Origin: Ashinkailepas kermadecensis
Lineage: Eukaryota; Arthropoda; Thecostraca; Neolepadidae
Assembly (NCBI GenBank): GCA_034440615.1
Contig: JAOTOM010002696.1
Coordinates: 50,490 to 114,489 of the forward strand
Length of the DNA stretch: 64,000 nt
Reading direction: 5' to 3'
The notes under the pieces are model-generated. The model saw only the letters and a list, made by a program, of their open reading frames with translations. It searched no databases and had not been told where the DNA came from. A program made the translations under genes and the position numbers. Shown one piece after another: positions 22,722 through 33,417 of the stretch (its first letter is position 1; each line of letters starts with the position of its first letter).

Positions 22722-23694
22722 CTTGCCACAGCACATGCACTTGTTACACCATATTCCCCTGTGTCCAATTTTACCCTGTGGGTGGGAAAAATTGGTAAAG
22801 GAAAGATTTACTTTGCACCAGTGTTGAGCTTATGCAGAACCCTGTAGGTGGCTAAATGTTGGACATGATACTGGATACTCCAAAGTTCAGCTTGATGGCA
22901 GAACATTTTTAATAGGTTCCGATATTTTTGTGTCGGAAGCAGAGGCACAGCCAGGAGGCCGTTATCACCCAAAAATACACTAGATTAAACGAAAAATGGA
23001 TATTTTCGCCACGGCAAATCCTACATTTTCGGCGCGCTTCGCGCGTCGAATTTTTCCTTTCGTGGTGTTTCTTTTTCGGTCGAGCCCCCACTCGCCTAGG
23101 AAAATACTGGCTGCGCCACTGGTCGGAACCCCTTGAATGCTTGTCTCCATATTGTCCCTTCCCCTACGACCGCAGCTCGGATTAGTAGACCGTGAAAGTC
23201 ATGTGCAAGCAAAATTCTATTCGCATCTTATTCTATTTGCAAGCACTTGCAAGTCTTGACGACAGTGCAAAGCGGAAACCACACAAGTATGGGAGCTTGC
23301 ATGTTCTTCAGCACTAGTCATTAACTTTTAAAACGCTTCAATCTCTCAAATACATATTATGGGTGTAGGATCGCAAGATCAGCTGGGGGTGGGGGTCAGC
23401 CTTGGGTCGATGAACCTAAGGTACATTCAAATAACAATTTCGTCCGGTATGTGGCCCACTTTAATTCGCCATCTTGAAAAACATTAATTTCATAAATATT
23501 ATTTTCATTTTTTCCAGTTTTCCATGAACCTAGCATATCAGGGGACAGAATAATCAGGAAATGTTTAATCGGAAATCTACTTCCGAATAAGGAGAATCCA
23601 CTTAGTGCCGAAACGACTTCTTCCCCTTTCGCTTCGCATTGTGCCTAATTTCATTATTGCTGTTATGATATGTATATATGTCACTTCGAATTGA
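22722..23694. other. No gene recognised
   Basis: Ordinary composition and no convincing features. Confidence 0.4.
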
Positions 23695-23895
23695 CAGCGT
23701 ATCATAACCTCCACAGCTCATAACCTCCACAAATTCAACACACCCGAAGCGCTCGTAACCTCCACAAGTCGTAACCTCCACAGCTCACAACCTCCACAAC
23801 TACGAAGCGCTCATAACCTCCACAGCTCACAACCAACACAAGTCCGAAGGGCTCATAACCTCCACAGCTCACAACCTCCACAGATTCAATAACTC
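23695..23895. repeat. CATAACCTCCACAGCTCACAA imperfect tandem repeat
   Basis: About ten units of CATAACCTCCACA or CACAACCTCCACA with GAAGCGCT or AGCTCA spacers. Confidence 0.9.
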
Positions 23896-24919
23896 CATAA
23901 TTTTATAGAAGCATCACTTCAGATGGCTATCGATAGGTAGCAGCACGGTCTTGGTATTACAATCATGAGATTGAATACTGAACCATAGGTAACAATATTT
24001 ATCGCCAGATGGTAGGATGATACTATTGAGTACGTGCTCTGCGTGCAGCTTTTCTATTGTTCGAAAGCTCGGAAGCCCGCGCATCGACGCGTGGGAAAGT
24101 AATGCGTTGCGCAGTGGCGGATGATCGTATAACATTTACACGATTTTCGCCTGCAATGCATCGACGCGTGGGATAATAATGTGACACGCAGTGACGGATG
24201 ATCGCATAACATTTACATGCTATCCGCCTGCAATATGATGCCTTTTCATGCCCTCGTCACCATAGGCATAGGAACGTCTCAAAAAGTGGGTGGGCCAAGG
24301 TTAACAGCAGGGACGCACCCAGGAATTTCGCAAAGTACCATGGTTGAACACTTTTGGATAGATAACCCGATAATTTTAATAGTGAACACACAACTTTTAC
24401 CGCTAAGATGGGGACCGCTAAAGAGATGGGGCAGGCCCCTGTGCGCGCCTGTGGCTAACAGCAACATGCGATACTGAAAAAGAACTATCATCACATCATG
24501 AGTACTTTCAAATTCACACTTCTCGCTGGACTTGGAACTCTTTTCACGACGGATGGATTCTTTTGTAATAATAGGTTTATTTTCCTGGTGCGAGTGAAAC
24601 CATTAATATTACTGTTGAAACAAAATTTCTTCACCTTCCGCTATGTGCGTGTGTGTGTGGGTGGATGTAAGCTCATTACAGCCTCACTAATGGCTAAGTG
24701 GTGTGCCCTAGTTTATATGATATAGTACTAAACGTCTTTAAGATGTCACCCGTTGTTCACCGATGTTGATGAGGACAAAGAATAGAACGCCAGTGCAAAT
24801 TATCTCGTAAACGAAAATTTCGAAATGGCCAAAAGATTCAGGGGGTCATTGTGAGTTCACCGATCTATACTTTTGCACAATTCAGATTGTTCTTCATTGA
24901 GTTGAGTTCTTCCGCTTAG

Positions 24920-25085
24920 ACATTCTTCACACCTTCATATTTTCATAGCAAGTTACTAGAATGTGAAGGTGAGAAAGGGTCTGATTTTATTTAGATTGCT
25001 AGATATAGCCATACTTAGTACGTATTATTCGCCCACAGATGTTTCCCAGGCAGCGTTCACCTGACGAGTTTGCACTGGCTGCTAG
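24920..25085 (+). repeat. ~160-bp dispersed repeat, copy 2
   Basis: Partner of 21340-21510, roughly 85% identical by eye. Both end shortly after TGCACTGGCTG or ACACTGGCTG. Element class unknown. Confidence 0.9.
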
Positions 25086-25530
25086 CAAGAACGAAGCTTA
25101 CTTGCTGGCCCATGGCAAAATAATTATCATGATTGTTGCTGGAGAGGATGATAAAAGGAAAGGAAAGACGGGTGATTGCTGGTTGAAGATGCTTTGATCC
25201 GGTGTGTGGGAGACCAAGATTGGCAAGCTGACAAAATGGAAAAAAGAAAAACGCAATAAATAATAATACATGGTATTGTGTTCGTCCTCAGGGCCTAACT
25301 CCAACACATAGGTGATCAGTCACCTCAAACATTTCTGTAGTACACATCGTGCACTTTAGAATATCCACCACTTGAAACGAAATGCTACAACTGCATCACG
25401 TGGCACCCGGCTGAAACGGAATGAAGGCGCTTATTTTAAGGACCAACAAATCAGTGCAAAATAGCTGACAGGTGAGAACACACGGCACCTCATAAACTCA
25501 TAACGTGTTCAGACTTAACACGCGCACTAG

Positions 25531-25558
25531 AAGGGGGGGGGGGCAAATCCGCCCACCC
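25531..25558. repeat. Poly-G tract with complementary C-rich arm
   Basis: A run of G followed by CAAATCCGCCCACCCC. Similar G-tract plus short AT spacer plus CCGCCCCC arrangements are at 26426-26455 and 27950-27975, and a weaker one at 22268-22295. Confidence 0.7.
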
Positions 25559-25830
25559 CTCTGGTTTTTCGTAGATAACTCCAGATTTTGCCAGTCTATA
25601 TACGCAATTTTTGCATACCTGCATATAGGTGTCCGGCGCGTCGTTTAAAGCAAGAAAAACGGAAATCGGGCGAAAAATGTTCGAGTTTGATGCCATTAAA
25701 GTCGAAACATTTCGTAGCGCCAGACCATAAAAATCGCCGCTGATGCGCTTCCCGTATATCGGCAAAAGGGAAGTGTTCTTGACAACACTAGCGACTTGTT
25801 TGATGTATATTGTTATGATATATAGTTTCA

Positions 25831-25865
25831 AGGTCATATTAGGTCACCGAGGTCAAGTCAGGTCA
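25831..25865 (+). promoter_or_regulatory. Four direct AGGTCA half-sites (spacing 4, 3, 4)
   Basis: Exact AGGTCA at 25831, 25841, 25850 and 25860. Direct repeats of this hexamer with 3-5 bp spacing are classical nuclear-receptor binding sites. No promoter or gene was identified nearby, so the regulatory role is only a possibility. Confidence 0.35.
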
Positions 25866-28089
25866 AGTTCATGACAGGTTAATGGAACCAAACTTGGTCA
25901 ACTGGAATGTTGTCATAAATGCAAATGACTCATGCAATTTATGTCACTTTGCATGTTACTCCCTACACATCATGAAAACTACTGTTTGTCTTTGTGTACC
26001 CAAGCGTTTCCATACTTTATTCATGTACTTCACTCCTTTCTTCGCGAAGCCGATTGCGCCGAGCCGCCCGACGAACAGTCGGGCGGGCGACCCGGTTCCG
26101 GTAACTGGAACAGGTAACTGACCTGATAAAGTGCTGCTATATAGGTGACCTGAGGTCAAATGTCGGGTCTAGCATCTGTATTGCATCATTAGTAATGTCC
26201 AAAACATCATTGATGCCCATTTAGGAGCATTTAAACACAATCACAGCGATCCATAACAATGACAAGCCAAGCCACGCAAAACAATAAACTTTTGACATAT
26301 GTGACTTCATTTGACCTTGAAGATATTGACTTGTCATGAAATTTGCACACAATAGAGTTCACTACTGTACCCATCCACCCTGATAATTTCGTTACTCCAG
26401 ATTTAATAGGAGCCGAGATCTTAGGGGGGGGGGGGGCGGAAACCGCCCCCCACCCTCCAGTGCGCGTAATTTTGAGTGGCCCTTCAGGGCGCATGTTAAG
26501 AGCCGCAAGGGCCCATCCTGAATTTCGGCCGCCGTCGCCTCGACGGCCGTCACCGACTGCGTGCAGGCCGGTCCTGCTGGCCACGTGTGCGCCGTCATGT
26601 GTGTGTGTGTGTGTATTGGCTGACCACGTCGACAGCTGGGTGCCGCCGCCACGGAACGGCGCGCGCCAGATGGCACGGAGCCTCGCAGTAGGCTGATGCC
26701 ATGACTTTAGGGACTCGTGGTCGACCACACGTTGTGGGCCTCTGTTGCAGTCGCTAGACTTCAGCTCCGTCGCCGGGTCACACTGAACCCGGCCGGTGTG
26801 GTTGGTGCCATAACTGATTGGCATACTGCTACCCGATAATACAAGGCCACGTACGATTTCCCGCGCAGGTAATTGACAAGGGTACTGTGTATGCGTTGGC
26901 GCGAGTAACGCCGGATATGTGCTATGTGTTCACAACCGAATGTCAGTACACACTGAAGCTGTCAGTTGCGTCCACGATGCTGTTGCTCCCCGCATGGCTT
27001 GCATTCGATATCTGTTTCGTGGTCATTTTATGAGCCAACTTCCATGTTGACCGAAGCGATTAGATCGAAATACGCTGGGTTTCGACAAGAGACTTCGTTC
27101 GAAAGCAATGATCTCGTCTAGGTTTGCATTTGGGTGTATTTGTGTTTTGTTTTCATTGTTTTTTTTTTGTGCGAGTATGAGAAGGCCAACTGTTGGCCAA
27201 CTGGCCAAAGCACTTGCAGAAGTATGGCTACACGAATACAGTTGCTTACAAAAATAAATGATTTCGATATCATGGATGTGCTGCCGATTCAATAATTGTT
27301 CCCTATTCATGTTCCCACAACTAATTGTAAATAATTATAAGCGTGTGTGTGTGGGGGGGGGGGTTCCAGCGTCCCAATCTACCTCCCTCCCCCACCCCTT
27401 ATGAATATCGTAGACATTTCAAAGGGCCCGTAATTATTCGCAAGGGCTTGTAGGCGCCCAACAACATCCATAAAAAGTGCTGTTGAACTTTCTGTCTCTT
27501 CCAAGACAATGGCGTAGAGGAGTACGAACGGGCCCCTATCACGGCCATCGGGCCGTGCCAGGGACCCGTAGAATCCCAAGGATGGGGCGACCGACCCAGC
27601 CACCCCCTTAGCTACGTCCCAGTTTGTGGCACTGACTGCGAAGATCAGCCGCAAGGAACAAATGATACCCACCCTTCCTCAGGCTTCTGACTGCGCCATT
27701 GGATGTTTTGCATGTTCATGTATGGACATCTAGTGCTTTACATCATTAAAAACCATTTGTTCCGAGCTATAACAATTGTATCGATGTAAAATTTAAACGC
27801 AATCCCAAATAGCCTTGATCAATCCACAAATCGTTTTTCCTTCTGACCTCTCCATTGGGAATGTTTTGACATTTCGACGTTCTTAACGTGTATATTAGAC
27901 GAACTTGAGCTGTCCAGTTTCGATGTGTCCAATATATTTCCAGATCTCAGGGGGCGGGAAAATCCACCCCCATAGATTCAGACCTAAACGAGCCCCACTT
28001 TAGTAAATGTAACAAATTCACAGACACTCCTGATCTGCTTAGTACAACCCCATCTTAACAATATTCTGAGCACGCCTGTGATCTAACGT

Positions 28090-28520
28090 ACGGTTGCTTA
28101 CGTGTAGCTACTCAAGTATGCTTATACATGCGAACATGCGTACGTTCCCTTGCATCTGTGCATGCACATTTCCGCATATGCACGTACATTTGCACTTACT
28201 TATTTTCATATACGCATCTTTGGGCCACATACATTTGCGCTTACGTACATTTGCGTTTGTGTGTTTTCGTGCTTACGTAGACTTGCGTATGCGTACAATT
28301 GTCATGCGTATATTTCCGTTTACGTGCATATGTTGTACGTTCATTTGCGTGTACATCCATTTGCTTATGTACACTTCCCACATGCACAATTAAGCCGACG
28401 AACATTTGCCATGTGTGCATTAGCCATACGTACCTTTGCGTACTTCTGCACTTAGAGTAATTCTGTCATACGTGCATTTGCGCATGCGTACATGTGCTTG
28501 CGTATGGTTGCTTACGTGCG
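28090..28520. repeat. Decayed array of TACGTACATTTGCG-type units
   Basis: About thirty units of 11-16 bp alternating TACGTGCAT and TTGCGCT motifs. Open frames here are composition artefacts. Confidence 0.85.
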
Positions 28521-28689
28521 TCTGCCATACTAACAGTCCGCAGCAAAAGTAATGGTACCATATACTGAGTGACGTCAAACTGTCTTGCATCTCGGGAACT
28601 ATATGAACTACCATATAAATATTTGCTACGAGAAAGCGCATGGCACTTTGGCGTAATTGTATAGTTTATTTATGTGTTGCGCTCTCTTA

Positions 28690-29880
28690 GTTTTGGTGTA
28701 ATTCCGCAAATATGAATTTTTGTTTCGCCGGCAGCTCTCGAGTCGTGTTCGCCTGACTTCGGGCCTGCCCGCTCTGCGCTCCATTCCTCGCCCGGCTCCG
28801 TCCTCCTGAGGAGCTGATCATGTGGTGCGGCATTCTGTGCAGAGACTACATTACGATGTGACCTGTGCGTGATAACTGTCCTGGTCAGACTGGCTGAGTA
28901 CTGTAGCCAAGAAATGGCTTGCTGTGCGTGATGGAATGTAGCCTTTTCATACTATACCTGCCATCACATCGAGTAATGACTCTTCCCGAAGCATTGGCGA
29001 TGTCACCAGAAAGAGAGAGCTGATTTACCCCGCCCCCCCCCCCTCCCCTCTATCCTTAATTTGGGTTGTCACATGCCACGAATTATGGCTTGCTAGTTTA
29101 TGACAGTGGTGTCACCATATTCTTACCCAGGGTTATGGTGCTGAGCTTAAATTGACTTAAATTAAATAAAACTTAACTTAAACTCATAACCATTTCTGCT
29201 CCTCTAAGAACCTTGCATACCGTAAGCAGAATTATTTTGTTTGTTTTTTACTGGATTTTTTAACCTCATTTTTCTCTCAACATTTCAATTTTTCACAATG
29301 CAACGGAACATGTGTCGCAGGCGCATGTTCCACCAATGCTGTCTTCCACCAATGCTGAATTGGTTGTCGCACCTATGGTCATATGCCGTCTACCATCAAT
29401 ACGATGGATACTAAGGCCTACAAAAGCCCAGTGACCGATATGACATGTTTTAACGTCGGTACATACACGTGTAAGATGCAGTTTGTGCGCTGACACAATT
29501 GTCATCAAGACAGACACGATCTAATTACGCTTGAACGGGGTGAGAACTTGCGCGTGTATCAGAATATAAACACTACATTTGTACACAATTGCATCGAAAA
29601 TGCGCTTCATCCCAGTCTTGATTACATAAAAACACAATTTCAGTTAAAAAATTGTTCGCGGCATTGCTCGAACGATATTACGCCTACTTCAATTGTATGG
29701 GTTCAAACACTGATATATATGCATTGGCTATTGTCCCGGTATTCAACGATCATAAAATATATAGCCCTACCACCAACGCTGGCCATTACATGCTCACAAA
29801 AAGACGCCATCGTTCAGACGTTCGTTCAAACAGACGCTCGTTGTTCGTACACGAAACTTCCGGCTTTGCAGCGCACGCGC
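28690..29880. other. No gene recognised; contains a C-rich tract
   Basis: A poly-C/CCCCTCCCC tract lies at about 29028-29048. Otherwise unassigned. Confidence 0.4.
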
Positions 29881-30020
29881 CGTAGCTAGCCCAACCTAAC
29901 CCACATATGGCGTCGGCCACTGAGCACGACAGCCGGCGGCTGTTAGCGGCTAGCCTAACCCGACTCATGACCGTGCAGTCAGAAGCCGGGGCACGGATGA
30001 TACTCAGCCCTGGCCCGGGC

Positions 30021-30188
30021 AACAGGACACGTGCCCGTGCCGTGCCGACTACGCCGACTGTATGGCTGGCAGTACATCCGTCAGTATCCTGGCACCTCCT
30101 GCCGACAACAGGACACGTGCCCGTGCCGTGCCGACTACGCCGACTGTATGGCTGGCAGTACATCCGTCAGTATCTTGGCACCTCCTGC
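30021..30188. repeat. 86-bp tandem duplication
   Basis: Two nearly identical copies starting AACAGGACACGTGCCCGTGC at 30021 and 30107. The period is not a multiple of three, which argues against the 230-codon frame spanning it (29907-30599 +) being protein coding. Confidence 0.93.
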
Positions 30189-31679
30189 CGGCTCCCAGCG
30201 CCTGTTCAGTCCTTGAGCACTGACGGCTCGAACAGACAGGCACATGTCTGCTCATGGCACAGCGACTATTTTGAAATATCTTGTTGTCATGCAGAAAGGT
30301 GCCGAGGAACGACTTCGGAGTTGGTAAAGCGAGCAGATTTTGAACACCTTCAGCCCCTCTTACGCCACGCCCGTCCTGCTAATTCCCCGCGCCGCCACAG
30401 AGCGGTAGGTTGGTCTGGCAGGCCTGAAGTTAGTGAGACAGCTGCTTTACCCAGGATTATTCTGCCACCCTTAATGACACGTACACAGGTCCGAATGATG
30501 TTGGCGTACTCGAGTATTCATTTCATCGACGCCATCACACGCCAAAGGGATGGCAAATGCGTCCTCATGTACCTGAAGCTCAATATTGCGCTGGGATGAG
30601 CGTTGTATGGAAAAAACCGGACTGAAGTCCCTACCTTCCTTCCCCTGATGTTTGCCCATGCGTACAGGATTGATCTTGATGTTTGAATATGGAGTTGGCT
30701 GATGCGTTGCTTGGGCGGTAATCTGGAGTTTTCATGCTCGTCTCAGCCTGCCTGACGTGCCCTCCGTGCTCCGAACCAGCAGCTGTGCGCAGAAGGATGT
30801 TGCCTGCGGCTTTCTTCGTTCGCTACTAAAACGCATGAAATTATTAGTTATGGGTGAAGAATGTGAACCCTCGCCCGTGCACGGCATTCGCCACCTTCAC
30901 CAGTGCAGGGGGGGTTACAAGCTCCCATAGCATTTCCCAACGGAGACAGGTGCAATCAAAGCCAGCGTGTTGCACGTCACCATGTCCTGCAATTGACACC
31001 CGATGTTTATGCTTCGGGTCAGCCCCATCTAAAGGGTACGTTATACTCTGGGTCCAAATTGTGCTTTGAACTAGCATTTCTTGATCGGGAAATTGGTTCA
31101 GGGCAACAAGGTGCGGCTTAGCATGCGCTCGGACTCCGTAGTCCTCCCGAACAACAATTCGAACTAAATTCATTGTGTTACGTGGCGAATTAATTGCTCA
31201 TAATTCCTGATTTGGTGAAGACATATAATAATACGCTTAATACGAATAAGACGACTAATGCGTTCCCGTGATGATGTCATAGATCGGTGACTGGACAAAA
31301 CATCGTCAAATTTTTTTACACCATAAGGTGGGCAAAGGATGCACCATTAGGTATAGCAAACGATGACGCGCTAACCTGCGTCGTTTTTTCGTGGTCGCCA
31401 AAAAGACAGAAGGTATTTTACCGAAAAAAAACGGAGGGTATAAAAAAACCTCCCTGCACGGGCGAGGGTTAAAAATGCCAAGGGATCTCCTACCAGCCAA
31501 ACCGACGGTATTTCAGGAGACTCCCCAGTTTCGTGTGTTAAGAAGGTGGAGCATGGGTGCTAACAGCGAGTGCTTTTGATAACCATACATTGCTGTCTTC
31601 TTCTGAACACTTGGCGTCCATGTACTAAAAATAGGTTGTCTGCCAGCGAACACGCTTCCGGAGATCGTTCACCCGTGGA

Positions 31680-32225
31680 TGTCTTGGTCCGTTTGTCCAT
31701 ATTGTGGCTCGGATGCATGTGCACTGTTTCTTCGGTATATTTATTGATCCGTCTAAGTCTCTTAGGCCGTCTGTCCATCTCTTGGGCGTCTGCGCATCTG
31801 GCCTGCCTGTTAGTCTTTTGGTCTCTGTCCACCTTTTGGTTCGTCTATGTGTCTCTTGGCCACCTCGCCACCTGTTGGTCCATGTGCATATATCTTGGAC
31901 TGTCTCTCCATCTGTGGGTCCGTCTGTATATCTCTTGGACTGTCTCTCCACCTGTTGGTCCGTCTGCATATCTCTTGAACTGTCTCTCCACCTGTTGGTC
32001 CGTCTGTATATCTTGCGGGCTGTCTCGACACCTGTTGGCCCATCTGTATATATCTTGGTCCGTCTCGCCACCCGTTGGTTCGTCTGTATATATCTTGGAC
32101 AGTCCCGTTGTATATGTCTTGGACTGTCTCGCCACCTGTTGGTCCGTCTGTAAAATATTGGACTGTCTCGCCGTATATGTCTTGGACTGTCTCGCCACCT
32201 TTGGTCCGTCTGTATATCTCGCGGC
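31680..32225. repeat. Decayed ~40-bp array (CTTGGACTGTCTCGCCACCT)
   Basis: Around twelve units with GTTGGTCCGTCTGTATATCT. Several long frames on both strands (up to 239 codons) are artefacts of this array. Confidence 0.92.
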
Positions 32226-33273
32226 CATCCGGCCAGACTGCCCTGTACCGGTGACCGTCAATGGACCGTATCGACTATCTTCACCTTGATGTGGCTTACA
32301 GATGCGTGTCGAACGTGCTGTTTGTGTAGGCCGGGTTTGCCTTGCCATTCAGGTGCCTCCCCTCCTGGCTCCTGCGGATGCAGTGACGACATCAAGCACA
32401 AAACCAGGAACTTTTTAATTCAGTGCAAGAAACATTCGCACGGCACTAGGAGTACAGGTGGGGTAACATAAACATCAGCTGAAGTGGCCCGATTAAGCCC
32501 CATTCGGCAAGGACGAACAACGTAACCAAAGCGGAGATCGTTCTTTGATCTGAGCCTCGCTTAGTTTTCAGTTTTAGTCCAAGTTTGAGTGCCGCCCTAT
32601 GCTCTGGATCCGGCCTTGGCCGAAGTATAAGATGTAGCTCGGTTCAACTGAGTTCAAGTTAAAATTTTAATACATTCGCTACGAGTCTGAAAAAGACTTA
32701 GGACCGACCACGTCATATTTCATCAGGACTAATCGCATCATGCACATAATAGATATACACCGCGAATTGAATTTGCTGCCAGATATATCTACCATCAATA
32801 TATAGATCAATATATAGATCAAGAAACCCACAGACAGGACAGGACAATACAGGATACATGCTTGTTACGATCAACGCGCGCGCATCACCTACACTACGTG
32901 AGCCAGGAGACGGCAGGTGTGGCCCGACAAGCAGACTGTCGTGAACAGCTCTGTTGCGAATACTGACATAGTACGATGGGTTTGGAATTGTGATCAGACT
33001 TCGAAACAAGGGCTCCAAAAATCCATGGGTGCTGAAACATGATCCAAGAAGTACAACAGGCGTAGGCGTATACCGGAAGATCAAAATGGCTTCGAAACGG
33101 GTAAAATCGGCTAAGGGCACTCGTTCGTTGACCAGCTGCAACGAACTCGGGAATGAAGTAATGAACGCACAAGACAACATTCAACGCCGGCCGGCCTGTG
33201 CCTACCGACGCAGCACGGCCTGGTGGTCACTGCAGCGACGGGCTTGGCCGGGTGGTGGGCAGCGCGTCTGTAC

Positions 33274-33417
33274 TTACGTTCCGAACACCTCTCCCTCGGC
33301 GACAGTGTCGGGCAGCGACTTGCCCTTGGTCTCGGGCAGCAGCAGCGCCAGCAGTCCTGCCACGATGGACGTCACGCCGAACAGAATCACCGGCAAGTAC
33401 TTGTACACCGATTTTCC
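33274..33417 (-). CDS. SLC22 exon (TM12 and C-terminal tail; stop overlaps a donor)
   Basis: The acceptor is GCCGGTTTCAG. It encodes GKSVYKYLPVILFGVTSIVA, GLLALLLPETKGKSLPDT and VAEGEVFG. The next bases read ACG TAA in frame, a stop at 33274-33276, but ACGTAAGT is also a consensus donor (AC|GTAAGT, exon end 33278). Either this is the last coding exon or a short tail exon follows further left. No tail exon was recognised. Confidence 0.92.
   Translation of the reverse strand, partial: GKSVYKYLPVILFGVTSIVAGLLALLLPETKGKSLPDTVAEGEVFGT

Noticed and set aside
29907..30599. 230-codon frame (+)
   Set aside because: It contains an 86-bp tandem duplication that breaks frame periodicity, and has no recognisable family or splice context.
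31570..32289. 239-codon frame (+) and several long - frames
   Set aside because: They lie wholly within a ~40-bp tandem array and are open on both strands through composition.
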